A stretch of DNA of 64,000 nucleotides from positions 340,579-404,578 of the forward strand of contig WFMF01000073.1 of assembly GCA_011033025.1 (NCBI GenBank), written 5' to 3'. The DNA is from Beroe forskalii. Its lineage: Eukaryota > Ctenophora > Nuda > Beroida > Beroidae. The first letter of the stretch is position 1. Each line of letters begins with the position of its first letter. The translations under genes were made by a program, and so were the position numbers. Below the pieces are notes generated by a model. That model ran no database searches and was not told the origin of the DNA. It saw nothing but the letters and a program-made list of their open reading frames with translations. This document shows, in pieces, positions 35,610 to 47,336 of the stretch.

Positions 35610-35735
35610 AGAGATTTTGGTTGAAAAGGTGTGCCCCAGGTGGTTGTGCCCAAATGTGCCCCAGGCGTGTCTTGTGCCCGAGATGTGCCCCAGGTTGTGC
35701 CCCAGGTTGTGCCCAGGTTGTGCCCCAGGTGTGCA
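35610..35735. repeat. GTGCCCCAGGTT short tandem repeat
   Basis: Seven or eight imperfect copies of an 11-12 bp unit TGTGCCCCAGGT. The flank just before it (about 35,570-35,625, AAAAGGCATTGAAGAAGGTT) recurs at 37,935-37,965 (AAAAGGCATTGAGAAAAGGTT), marking a dispersed family. Confidence 0.75.
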
Positions 35736-36329
35736 TCGGCAGATTACCGAGTTACCGGATATGTGTATATCGGGTCCAGGTTTACAATACAACTACTGTA
35801 ATTTCTGAAAAGTGCCCGGATGTCTAAAAATGTCCGTCCTTCCATGTCCCCCAAATTTCTTAATTTTGAGACAGTTATCAAAAACTCAAAGATGTTAATG
35901 TTACAAGCTATAAACTTCAGATCATCATATTCACTGTAATATTCAGCAGCTGACTCAGAAAGAAACCCAATTATATAAGTAATTATAAACCTCTTCCCTT
36001 AACCTAACCCCTAACCCAGCTGGAACCTTTTAAGCTGGAACCCCAGTCCCCGCCGTAACTTCAAAAGTTAAAACTTAACTTTTGCCTAGTCTAGTCTAGA
36101 ATGAGAAATCTTATTCTTGGACTCGCTAAACTCTTATTCGTCACAATATTTGCAGTTCCGTAAGAAATGATAAACAGGTTAACGTCTCGGCTGTAGTATC
36201 ACGGTGCTGCAGTGGTAATAACACTTGGGAAATAGATACCATTGATAGCAGCCAGAATGTAAGGAATTTGTGACATTGGCTTATTTATACATCATTTTTT
36301 CAAAAAGGTTATAATGCCAATCTTTTCAC

Positions 36330-37500
36330 ATAAAAAGTTAGTTTGGACATCTGTGGTGACCAAAAAACTTTTTTGAACATGATATTACCTTATTTGTGGC
36401 AACTGTGAGGTTAAATATGAGGCTGATTTGAGCAAAAAATACCTTATTTCACAGCTTTTGGCCATTTAATGCATCAAAAGAGTGTTTTAGTCCTCCAAAA
36501 GTATTTTTTCCTTGATCTGGAGGTCAAAATCCACCTTTTAGGTCAAAATTTAGGAATTTGTGACCTTGCGTTGTCGATTTGAGGCTAACACAAAATCCAA
36601 ATTTTTGATAAAAACATGGGAAGGAAGACACTTATCCTCACCTGAGATCTGCCAACAAATCCTAATGAGTAAAATTTTGATCTGAGGTGATCTTAGACAG
36701 TTTCAGCTTCATTTTGGTATCAAGAATATGTCTTTACTTGCTTTTTGTTGCTGTTTTGAGGCTAAATTTTGTCGCGACATCTCAAAAACCTGGATTTTAC
36801 TGTTTTTAGCCACTTCAAACATCAAAGAAGTGTTTGAGTCCTCCCAAAGTTATCAGTCTCAATCAAAAGGTCAAAATATACTTCCTTGGTCAAATTTGGG
36901 AGTTTTTGACCTTGCGTTGTCCATTTGAGGCTAAAAAATGGCCTGAATTTTTGATAAAATCCCCCCGGAGGAAGTCACTTAACCTCTCCTGAGAGCCACC
37001 AATCCATCCAATTGTGAAAAATTTGGGTTTGAGGTGATCCTAGACAGCTTCAGCTTCATTTTGCCATCAAGAATCTTTTTTTCATTGGCTTTTGTTGCTG
37101 TCTTGAGGCTAAAACTGTGTCGCGACATCTGAAAACCTGGATTTTACAGTTTTTAGCCATTTTAACCTCATGGAGGTGCTTCAGTCCTCTTAAAGAAATG
37201 TAGTATTAATCAAGAGGTCAGAATATACTTCCTTGGTTCAAAGTTGGGAGTTTTTGACCTTGCGTTGTTCATTTGAGGCAAAAACAAGGCCAAATTTTAA
37301 GATGAAATTCCCGGGAGGACATCGCTTAACCTCACCTGAGAGCCACAAATTCATCCCATTGTGCAAAATTTTGGTTTGAGGTGATCCTAGACAGTTTCAG
37401 CTTCATCTTGGTAACAAAAATATGTTTTCATTGGCTTCTGTTGTGGTCTTGAGGCTAAATTTGAGTCGCGACATCCAAAAACCTGGTTTTCGGAAAATGG
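36330..37500. repeat. 346-bp direct repeats in the spacer
   Basis: About 3.4 copies. TTTGACCTTGCGTTGT occurs at about 36,558, 36,904 and 37,251, and ACATCYSAAAACCTGGATTTT or a close variant at about 36,776, 37,122 and 37,468. The spacing is constant at about 346 bp. No copy was seen in the arms and no frame is conserved between copies. This looks like a young satellite-like tandem array. Confidence 0.85.
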
Positions 37501-37549
37501 GCCTAAGATTAACCCCTGAGGGACAACATAAAGAGGTAGGACCAGTTTA

Positions 37550-37860
37550 ATGCCACCAACTTGTAGCCACCATGGGTACTACAAGTTGGTAAGACAACTT
37601 CAGGTCAGGCCCTCTCCCTCTGGGAATAATAGGTCCTCTACGCGCGTAGCGCGCGACACCGCCTCTTTGACCAGACCACGGAAAAAGTAAAGCAGGTAGC
37701 CAGGATCTATCCATGTCAACTTGTAGCAGCCATGGGTACTACAGTTTGATGTAGGATTGGTTTCTCTTCTGTGTTGGATATTGAGGTTAAGAAGGCCGGT
37801 CTACGCGCGCGCGCGCGCGTACACCGCCTTCGATAACCTCAACCGGGCCACGAAGGACTT
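37550..37860. repeat. Duplicated block with alternating CG tracts
   Basis: CTTGTAGCCACCATGGGTAC at about 37,560 and a near copy at about 37,720 are each followed, about 80-100 bp later, by CTACGCGCG tracts and a CACCGCCT motif. The second tract (37,801-37,820) is an almost pure CG run with Z-DNA potential. Confidence 0.6.
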
Positions 37861-38107
37861 GACCTTTCCAGTGAAGACTCTTCTTATGTAAGAGGGTCTT
37901 CTCGAATTTTTTCCTGTTCCCAATCGCGTTTTTGTTTTACAAAAAGGCATTGAGAAAAGGTTAGCAGAGATCGTGTTTTGTGGGGTTTGTGTGTATACTA
38001 CCTTTACGCGTACTGTTAAATCTGAAATAGGTGGTGTGATCCAATTTGGTATGCGTGTACGTATGCACGTATGCTCCATTTTCAAGCATTCAGCTGCTCC
38101 TTTATAA

Positions 38108-38195
38108 TATCACTCGCGTCAATATAGCTTGGTGTAGTGGTATCCCGTACAGTGCGCACTGCAGCTTGCTTACAGGTATTCCAGTTCAATGCTCT
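38108..38195 (+). other. tRNA-like (SINE head?) segment
   Basis: TTGGTGTAGTGGTATC resembles an internal A box, and AGTTCAATGCTC, about 50 bases on, resembles a B box. The ends do not form a convincing acceptor stem, so a functional tRNA is unlikely. A tRNA-derived SINE remnant is possible. Confidence 0.25.
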
Positions 38196-39049
38196 GTCCA
38201 TCCTAATGCTGAAACTTGGAGATTGATTATTTTCAACAACTTCATTATTCTTCAATTTCACCAAACTTGTCAATGACAAGAGGTGCATGAATGTTCATCG
38301 ATTTTCTTGGAAATTTCCATCAAATTTTGATTGAGTTTCAATCAAATTTTAACATTTTTTCTTTCAAACAGGAGACAGTTAACAATGTGCAATTTGAGTT
38401 TGATCAATGTATGATTATTGACCTTAGCAATTGAGCTGAGGAAAGTAAGAGATGAAATTTTGCCCCGGTACCTGAATCCTGATGAATTAACGATATCTGA
38501 ATCTGAATCTTCTATCTTGGTTAGTAAATCCTTCTCTTCAAGTTGGCAAGGTTGATCTTAAAATCACAAATTTCGATGCCAAGGTTGAATATCAATAGTC
38601 ACCATGAGAAATCCTCGATCAAGTTTTTATTTTAAAGTGAGCCCTAACTGTGACAGCTGACTGCTGACAGCTGAGCAACATAAACTCAAACTGCAGAAAC
38701 TTGCAAGGACAGAAAATAATGCGATTTCGTATGATGTAATTATTGTCATCAATGGAAATGTTTGATAATGCGCAACGCTTGATATGGGCACGAGATGTCA
38801 CACAAAACTCAAAAGGAAACAACCAAGAATGAATGGGTACGCGCGCAAACAGAACACAGAACATGGCAGGTGTTGCGCGCAACAGAACATGGCAGGTGTT
38901 GCGCGCGCAATAAAATGCACGTGCGATTTATGATCACGTACGGACTTAACTGTTTCATGAAATTCAAGCGCTCGCCGATGTTAGAGAAAACGAGCGCAAT
39001 TATTGTTTTCAGTCTATACTTATGGATGAAATATTTATAAAATTGATTT

Positions 39050-39250
39050 TTAAGCATCCTCTCACCTCCCGTCACCTGATCACTCACACCCACCACCCAT
39101 CCCCCACTCCCTGACTCCACTCATTTCATTTATAAGCATCCTCTCACCTTCCATCTTCAGCTGACGATGATAATCACATGATTTTCGAAAAATCCTGATT
39201 TTAAAAGTTTATCGTATCATTGAACGTTTTAACTTGCTCTCTAAGTTGAT
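39050..39250. repeat. Dispersed repeat copy shared with both arms
   Basis: The TCACATGATTTTCGAAA block, followed by TTTATCGTATCATT and AACTTGCTCTCTAAG, recurs at about 7,085-7,165 (inverse) and 51,840-51,925. It is preceded here by a duplicated AAGCATCCTCTCACC. It is an interspersed element outside the arms, class unknown. Confidence 0.6.
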
Positions 39251-39640
39251 TCAATGATGTTGGTGCTTTGGTATCATGATGTGACACTTGATAGCAGTGT
39301 TTTATCGTCAACTCATCGTGTCAGTAAGCGAGACGTGCAATGGTCGACGATCAAATGATGGCATGTTTTTATACCAGCCACGGGGAACAGGAAATTAAGC
39401 GCCTGCATACGAGAACAACGGGCACAAGAAATGCGCCGGCAGGCGCAATTCTTGTTGAGATAGGTCCCAAGGCTGTATCTCTTTTAGTTTTTGAGTTATG
39501 AGCTCTTTTGTGAGGGAAAATCGAGTCGCATGTCACAAATCGAAAGCGACTTTTTAGGTGGTTTTAACCTCATAAAATCTCAACGCAAGGTCGGATTTTG
39601 ATAATTTTTGTTGCAAATGATAGATATCAATGAGTTCTTT

Positions 39641-39650
39641 CATATAAGAC
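39641..39650 (+). promoter_or_regulatory. Possible TATA-like element of the receptor-like gene
   Basis: CATATAAGAC lies about 135 bases upstream of the proposed start codon at 39,780. Spacing and context are plausible for a promoter with a short leader, but nothing else supports it. Confidence 0.25.
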
Positions 39651-39779
39651 TGTTTCCAACCATCTGGGATGCCTATTTCACTGCACAGAAGCCATTAAGT
39701 GTCAAAAATGGCCAACTTGCATTCTGGCTGCTATCGATGATACTCAACAAGTTTCAAGATGGGACTTCTTCATAATCAA

Positions 39780-42345
39780 ATGCTTTTGCTTTCGTGGCTT
39801 TTCCTGTTGGCTGTTCTTCTCCCCGAGCCAACCAACGCATCTCAGCGTCAGTATTTCTCATAACTAGTATAACCATTGGTAATACCACATTTCACGATTA
39901 TAATTTGTATGTTAGATTCTTATGTTAGAAAATAACTGGTTATATTAAATTTAATCATTAATGACAGTATGAACATTGTTTCAGTGTTCGAAGTTTATCC
40001 AGAAGAGAAAGCAGCTTCACAAATTTTCACCGCTTCAACTGACTACACCTCTGGAGGGACGTCAACTTTCACTTTCACCTGTAAGTAGCTCGTTGTCGCA
40101 AGAGTGGGGCGTCAATATAGATGGGTAATTGTGATTTATAAGATCAAGAAAAGCGAGAGTGGTGATTTTCGGTTCGTAGGCTAGCCTTATGAGCCTCGTC
40201 AAGAGATAAAGGAATGTAGAATCAATTGGCCTAGGTTATTAACTTCAGTTATTAAACCAAGTATAAGTGATTCTTGGTCCAATTGAAATTCAGAAGGAAA
40301 CTGAGAGAGACAATGAAACAAACAAGTATAATGGCGCAAACAAATATAATGAAATACCTTAGACTTAGAGATATAGCTATCATACGATATTCTACAAATC
40401 CGGAGGGTTCAGGTGGTTTCTTGGCTAAAACCGGTGGGTTCCGTGGTTTAGGGTGGGTTCAGGTGGTTTCTTGGCTAAAACCGGTGGGTTTAGTGGTTTC
40501 GGGTAGTTCCTGCTTTTAGTATCAACAAATCCTATGATGGAAATGATGTTCATTGAACTTTTTATTGGAGAATATCAGATAAACTGAATAATTTACTCGA
40601 CCATATTAATTTGGGTTTTATTTCAGTTACAATTGTTACACAAACGCCAGCTATTCTTTTCATTGGAAACCCTCTGGATGGTAACTTTGACGACTCAAAT
40701 AACAGTGCATTTAAGATACAAATGCGGGACGTTCAAATAGACGTATGGCCGTATGATACGAATCAAAAGAGTAAGTTTGTCACAGTTCACACATCCTCAG
40801 TGGGTAATAAAACAAACTGTGATAACCAGTTTGCCTGGTCCCCTAAGATCGTTTATCGCTTTGCACCCGGGTACATAGTGATAAACGATCTTAGGGGACC
40901 CGGCAAACTGGATATCACAGTTTGTTTTATTACCCCTTTTGCCGGCGGTAAGAACTCAACATCAAGTCAAATTTATAGTCTAGGCTAATAGACCATTTTA
41001 GGGGATATGTTTATTAGCAAAGTAGGAAGTTGTAATAAAAGAATAAACATGGCCATTGCACTCTGTTTGCGCAGTGCGCACAAAGCAAAGTCTCTATGAT
41101 CTCCCTGGGCTAAGGTACAATAATCGCCTCCACTTTGCCCTGTGGACACCCATCGAAATATCAGTTTTTTTCGCCCATAACCCTTTTGCTGAACATGTTA
41201 GGGGACAATATAATGTTTATCATCGTTTAACAAGTTCATGCAAATTCATGTATTTTGTTCATCAGGTGGAGTAAAGCAAGACTTCCCAAATGACAAAAGA
41301 CTAGAACAAGATAGGGATTACACGATGATTATTGATATTAGCGAAACTGGTGGATTGACATTCAAAATAACCGATCCTGGAGGTAATCCAAAATTATCTA
41401 TCAGCTCTCCCCACAATTTTTTCATCCCCAATCTGGGGGCATTCGGGTACTTTTAATGGGACATATGATGACTTTTTAAAATTTGGCAAAATACATCGAT
41501 GCTACCCACCCTTTTCATCGAATTTGATTGTATAAAGTAGTGTTGTAAAGTTTAAAACTTTACATCACTACTTTATACAATCAAATTTGAGGTAGAATTC
41601 CGAAAATATTCCCGATGTCAGTTTATTAAAATCAGATTGAGTCATCAAAATCAGCTTCTTTCATTTTGTCGCAGAGACTATAATCATCACTAATCAGTAT
41701 TACTATTAGTATGCGACTAAACGATCTATTTAATAAAAAAAAACTTGCTATGAATGATATTTTTAATGTCCCTACCACCCTGACCCATCCATGAAAAAAT
41801 AACCTGAATTGAACCCAATAATCGACTTTTTGTTTTATGAAAATGTCCCGTCTCATATGCTTACCACAGTCAAGATTATAGCTATACTGTATTATTTTAC
41901 TAAAAGTGCTCATCTAATTTCAAATATTTTCTTTTTCTTTTTAAAGTATTTATTATTTATTATTATTTTGTGTGAAATGTTAGCTTTCTTGCGATGTGTA
42001 CCTGTTTGTGTGTGTGTGATTCTGTGTTACTCTTTTTCGTTTGAACTGTATTTAGTACTTTGATGGGCAATTTTGCATGTCGTTATTCCTTTAGTAACTT
42101 TTTTATCTTGGGGATCCATACTTTTTTAGGGTTAATTTATCAATTTTATTGCATATCTAGGGTCTCTTAATTATCAAACAAATTCCATGTTAATTTCGTC
42201 CATACAGAAGTGTTAGTGCTTCTTTGGACTATTTATGTTTAATTCTGTTTAATACTTATTTTGATAAATTACAGGTGGGAATCTGCGGACGCTTAACTTC
42301 AACACTCAAATAAATATGAACAGATGGAGTGGTTCGAAGATAAAG
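39780..42345 (+). CDS. Secreted or receptor-like gene, exons 1-5
   Basis: Exons are 39,780-39,846, 39,985-40,080, 40,627-40,947, 41,266-41,382 and 42,275-42,345. All junctions obey GT/AG. The first four introns are phase 1, and the fifth exon leaves in phase 0, matching the exon 6 acceptor in the left arm. The start gives a classic signal peptide, MLLLSWLFLLAVLLPEPTNA. The mature part is beta-rich, with FTIVTQTPAILFIGNP, then one cysteine pair (NKTNCDNQF and DITVCFIT) and an N-glycosylation sequon. Combined with exon 6 the reading is 303 codons and adds a GCC2/GCC3 ephrin-receptor-like module, so an extracellular or type I membrane protein is inferred. The 3-prime part is not found, and the right-arm exon 6 is scrambled. 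Exon 5 lies inside the right arm while exons 1-4 are single-copy in the spacer. The exact ligand or role is unknown. Confidence 0.7.
40400..40512. repeat. G-rich duplicated segment in intron 2
   Basis: Two copies of a segment with GGTGGTTTCTTGGCTAAAAC and CGGTGGGTT, spaced about 55 bp. Related to the skewed repeat at 30,350-30,480. Confidence 0.6.
40802..40935. repeat. 58-bp inverted repeat inside coding exon 3
   Basis: Arm 40,802-40,859 starts GGGTAATAAAACAAACTGTG and pairs with 40,878-40,935 at 55 of 58 positions, leaving an 18-nt loop. Both arms are read in the same open frame, one giving NKTNCDNQFAWSPKIVY and the other VINDLRGPGKLDITVCFIT. The mRNA would fold into a very stable hairpin here. 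Confidence 0.9.
41521..41588. mobile_element. Short hairpin MITE in intron 4
   Basis: AATTTGATTGTATAAAGTAG and the following 14 bases are mirrored around TTTAAAA with a single mismatch, giving arms of about 33 bp. No target duplication is clear. Confidence 0.6.
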
Positions 42346-42979
42346 GTATGTTTAAATAATCATGTGATCAAATTATTAGTTAATTGGTTTATTCATCGTT
42401 TCGATGAAACCAATCAGAAGCGTTTTTTGAAAAAGATTTATAAACCAAGAATAAACCGCAAGAGGGATTATTTGCTCAATGACCGCTTCTGTATTACATG
42501 ACGTTTTAAAAACTTTTTCCGAGAAATGTTTAATTTACTAGACGTTAACTTGAAACCTGTTTTCTCCGCAAAAGCACGTTTAACAAACGTTCATTAAACG
42601 TAGTTTCGTTTCGTTACGGTCTCCTGAAAAACGTTTATAAAACGTTTCTCTGCCGGCTGAGCTAGCCAACACGTATCCCAAAACGTGTTTTCAATATTAT
42701 CAGGCCTGACCCCCTCACCAAATTAATGTGTCATTCCTCACCCTTGTTAGAAGCCATGGCAACTTGTCGCTTTCCCGTCAGTTCCATAATCTTGCTATAA
42801 GTATAAGTTTACCATAAGTTTACCACAAGTTTACCATAAGTTTACCACCATTTTACCATAAGTTTGCCAAAATCCTATTCGAATGATATGAAAATTTCAT
42901 CACAAAAGTAACAAAATTAGAATTCTGCCAATTAGGCAATTACCCATCAGCCATTGGGAATGGGATGCGTTGTAAGACG

Positions 42980-43745
42980 TTGTCTGACAATTAATTGGTG
43001 GAATATTCATAAAGAGATTAACAGAAAACACTGACAGACTCAAAGATAACAGCAAGTTTGTTGTGAAGACCTATTAGGTACTTTGAATGAGGCTCAAGTT
43101 TCAGCTCAATCCCGACGGTGACTAGGTGTGAACTGTGCCCTTTTTTAATTCTGGACCTTATGGAGTACAGTGTGTGGCTTGTAAAAATCCTTCCCGCAGG
43201 ATACAAATTAATTACTAAAAAAGAGCCATAATTAATTCTAGGGAGTGACCTGAAAAAATTTCAGTTTACCACCAACAAATTCTGAAAAAATTTACCAATC
43301 ATCGGACTGACAACACGTTTAAAAAACTGATGAAAATTAGCCTGCCAATATTAAAAAATTTGACAACACTTGGAGCGCCTTCCCGCCAGGTACCTGACAA
43401 AAAATAGGTTAAAATCATTGGCAGGTAGCTGTTCAAAATAATTTTTTCCTGCCAGGAAAACACTTGACAAAGGTATGACTGACAAATAAGCCTTAATTCT
43501 AGCCAGGTTACTGACAACAAAAACCTCATGAAGAGGTTAACAGAAAACATCTCTTGGAGATACCTAACAACACTTTGTTGTGAAGCCTGACAACACTACT
43601 TTGAATGGAGGAGGTTGTGACTTAGGTCAGCCCCCGGACGGTGACACAGGTACCTGTGAACACAGCCCTCCTGCCAGGTACCTGACAACAGTGTGCCTGG
43701 CTTGTAATGCCAGGGAGACTTCTGTGGTACCTGATGCGCAACACT
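42980..43745 (+). pseudogene. Mosaic zone: exon 6, intron 5 and minisatellite interleaved
   Basis: Fragments of 5-30 bases from three left-arm sources alternate here. Exon 6 pieces include AGCAAGTTTGTTGTGAAG, CCGGACGGTGACACAGG and GCCAGGGAGACTTCTGTGG. Intron 5 pieces include TTCAGCTCAAT, CTTTTTTAATTCT and AGGTTAAAATCATTGGCAG. Minisatellite pieces include CCTTCCCGCCAGGTACCTGAC. Exon 6 appears twice in shredded form (about 43,018-43,200 and 43,540-43,740). No frame survives. Such fine interleaving is what a faulty consensus between two length-variant alleles would produce; a biological origin is less likely. Confidence 0.75.
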
Positions 43746-45172
43746 AAACCCTTGCCAGGTACCAGGTACCTGACAACACTAAGCCTTCCCGCCAGGTACC
43801 TGACAACACTAAGCCTTCCTGCCAGGTACCTGACAACACTAAGTCTTCCTGCCAGGTACCTGACAACACTAAGCCTTCCTGCCAGGTACCTGACAACAAC
43901 ACTAAGCCTTCCCGCCAGGTACCTGACTGACAACACTAAGCCTTCCCGCCAGGTACAGGTACCTGACAACACTAAGCCTTCCCGCCAGGTACCTGACCTG
44001 ACAACACTAAGCCTTCCCGCCAGGTACCTGACAACACTAAGCCTTCCGCCAGGTACCTGACAACACTAAGCCTTCCCGCCAGGTACCTGACAACACTAAG
44101 CCTTCCCGCCAGGTACCTGACAACACTAAGCCTTCCCTGCCAGGTACCTGACAACACTAAGCCTTCCGCCAGGTACCTGACAACACTAAGCCTTCCTGCC
44201 AGGTACCTGACAACACTAAGCCTTCCCGCCAGGTACCTGACAACACTAAGCCTTCCTGCCAGGTACCTGACAACACTAAGCCTTCCCGCCAGGTACCTGA
44301 CTGACAACACTAAGCCTTCCTGCCAGGTACCTGACAACACTAAGCCTTCCCGCCAGGTACCTGACAACACTAAGCCTTCCCGCCAGGTACCTGACAACAC
44401 TAAGCCTTCCTGACAGGTACCTGACAACACTAAGCCTTCCCGCCAGGTACCTGACAACACTAAGCCTTCCTGACAGGTACCTGACTGACAACACTAAGCC
44501 TTCCCGCCAGGTACCTGACAACACTAAGCCTTCCCGCCAGGTACCTGACAACACTAAGCCTTCCCGCCAGGTACCTGACAACACTAAGCCTTCCCGCCAG
44601 GTACCTGACAACACTAAGACTTCCCGCCAGGTACCTGACTGACAACACTAAGCCTTCCCGCCAGGTACCTGACTGACAACACTGAGCCTTCCCGCCAGGT
44701 ACCTGACTGACAACACTAAGCCTTCCCGCCAGGTACCTGACAACACTAAGCCTTCCCGCCAGGTACCTGACAACACTAAGCCTTCCCGCCAGGTACCTGA
44801 CAACACTAAGCCTTCCCGCCAGGTACCTGACAACACTAAGCCTTCCCGCCAGGTACCTGACAACACTAAGCCTTCCCGCCAGGTACCTGACTGACAACAC
44901 TAAGCCTTCCTGCCAGGTACCTGACAACACTTAGCCTTCCCGCCAGGTACGGAACTGACAACACTAAGCCTTCCTGCCAGGTACCTGACTGACAACACTA
45001 AGCCTTCCTGCCAGGTACCTGACTGACAACACTAATCCTTCCCGCCAGGTACCTGACAACACTTAGCCTTCCCGCCAGGTACCTGACTGACAACACTAAG
45101 CCTTCCCGCCAGGTACCTGACTGACAACACTTAGCCTTTTCGCCAGGTACCTGACTGACAACACTAAGCCTT
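43745..45172 (+). repeat. 30/34-bp donor-junction minisatellite, right arm
   Basis: About 47 copies of CCTTCCCGCCAGGTACCTGA followed by CAACACTAAG, in the same orientation relative to the gene as the left array but with about 20 fewer copies and a different order of 30- and 34-bp variants. Both arrays end at the same flank (TTTCAGAAGCAAACTATTTC). Confidence 0.95.
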
Positions 45173-47330
45173 TCAGAAGCAAACTATTTCATAGTGTTTT
45201 GTAGTATTGCAGTACTACAATTATACTATAATTAATAATTATAGTACTCATAGCATAAGATACCCGTCGGCTTATCACTTAATTTTACGATTTAATTTAA
45301 TATCTTCTTGATAGTATATTCAAATGCTACAGGGCATAGCATGACAAATCATTCCAAAGTTTATTCAGATAATCACCACTAATAGTGATAATGATTCGCC
45401 CCTTCGGGGCTCGACATCATTACTCACCGTATTGCTACACTAATCACCACTAAAGATCACGCATTTAGAGCTTCCACAATTCAGCTGCTTTTTGGACCAA
45501 TATTCAATGACGTTAATGCTGAAAACAGAAGGCGCTATTAAAGAATGACGAAATTACTATGTTAGCATAGCATCTTCGTCATTCTTATTAACAAAAAATT
45601 AAACTCTTATTTTGAAACCAATGAGTGATCAAGAGTGAAGGGCAGGGGGAAGTTTTCTACACTTCTACAGCAGAGTTACTGTTATGTACCCAGAAGGTGT
45701 AGAAAGTAAGAACAGTAGTTCATGTTGCAGGTCTTAACTCAGATATGTTGTCAATTTCAGTGCCTTTTCAGCCGGTGACAGATGACAGATATCGGACCTC
45801 CCGTCAAACAGGTTCCTAAAGTTAAATAAGTAAATAGGCGGTTTCGGTTCAGGCGGTTTCGTCTCTGATAGATGTGCTCGTTAATTAGGGGAATCTGATC
45901 TTGAGGATTGGGTGTGGTTTAGGTGTGTGGTTTAGGCCTGATGCCCTGATATACCATTGGTATACCAATTGTATAGGAGATAGCCAGGACATGTACAAAC
46001 ATTTGGAGGGTGGTTATGGAAGCTTGAATAAAAATTCGGCTCTATCTTTTGCTATGGAATTCACTCCTCGACTTGATGCGAAAAGAACTGTGCAAAAAAT
46101 ATTAACAGTAGCAAAAGTTATACTTATAAGCACTTTAGAATCGATTTGCCGATCAAATTGGCTTGTTGGGCAAAAAAAGTTTGAAACCCATATCTCTATG
46201 GCACTTTTCATAATGGCCACTTTTGGGTTCAAAATAGGGCATGTGTCACTTCAAATTTTTTATTTTCAGCAGGCGCAGTGATGCAACGATGTGAGAGTGT
46301 AGTTCTGTTGTCCTAAAGGAAGTCCTTAGAAGAAGATCGTCAAGTCGAAGTCCTATTAATAATGGTACGTCCTTTAAGTGCTTATCAGCAGAAGTAGCTA
46401 CTAGCTAAGTAGTTTAGAAGTAAAAGTTTTTCGTTCTGCTAAATATCGCCTATAAGTCGTACTTTATCCCCATTCTATTTCAGAATCACATTTCCTGATC
46501 CTTACTGCTTCTTGATCCCACTGATCCCTACACTGCCAAAGATCATCGTCCCTCCACCTCCCGAAGTACTGAGAGTGAGCTGCGTACTGCTCACGCAGGG
46601 CAAACCCTCCTCCCCCCCCCCCGCGGCGATTTGGACCGCGACTGTGCAAGGCCTGAGTACCCGAAGGGTCCAAGGGTGAGCTCGTTATACAGCCGATTAA
46701 ATCCAGTCCGAGTTTTAAAATAAGGAACGACAAAACTGCCACAGACCAACACAACCAAGTCCTTTTTTGTTTTGGGAAAATATGTTTGATATACTATATA
46801 GTTTTCAAAAAGACTTGCTTATGTTGTGAGAAACTGAATGAGACTAAAATGTTTCATATGATATTTTATGTTTCGTAGGAATAGGTTTTTGTTAATGTTA
46901 TGATCATTCTGATTCAGTTGACAGTTGATACTATTGTTTTATCATCGAGTGCTGGAAGGTAATATTTCGTATTTATCGTTCAAGCAAGATTGTGTTTCCC
47001 TAAGACATAAGATAGAGCCCGAAGTTCTGAACTCACGGTTATTGTGAATGTGATACCAACCATAGAATTAAGGAAGAATTAGAAGGAATTGACACGATTG
47101 CCGGCCCCGCTCTCTGACTGAACTTTAGACCATGGCCTATGAATTTGTCAGGCGTTGTCTGATTCCCTCGCGACGTCGGACAACACCCTACGGCCTATGA
47201 ACGTCGAGATTTACGCAGAATTAATAAACTTAAAGGGCCATGTGTCGTGCTATGCAGATGGGTGATTTCCATTGTCCGTCCCATGCTTCTGACTTGTTGT
47301 TGGAGTGTTGGACGCAAAGTTGACGTCTAG
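45173..47330. other. Right-arm sequence, mirror of 20,300-24,050
   Basis: It holds the GCCCC hairpin module (45,375-45,445), the empty TA site of the MITE (about 45,830), the shorter copy of the 22-kb foldback (45,930-46,265), the mirror of the unidentified open frame (46,464-46,690, minus) and the empty site of the CGATCGA hairpin (about 46,890). No supported exon. Confidence 0.55.
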
Positions 47331-47336
47331 AAGTTG

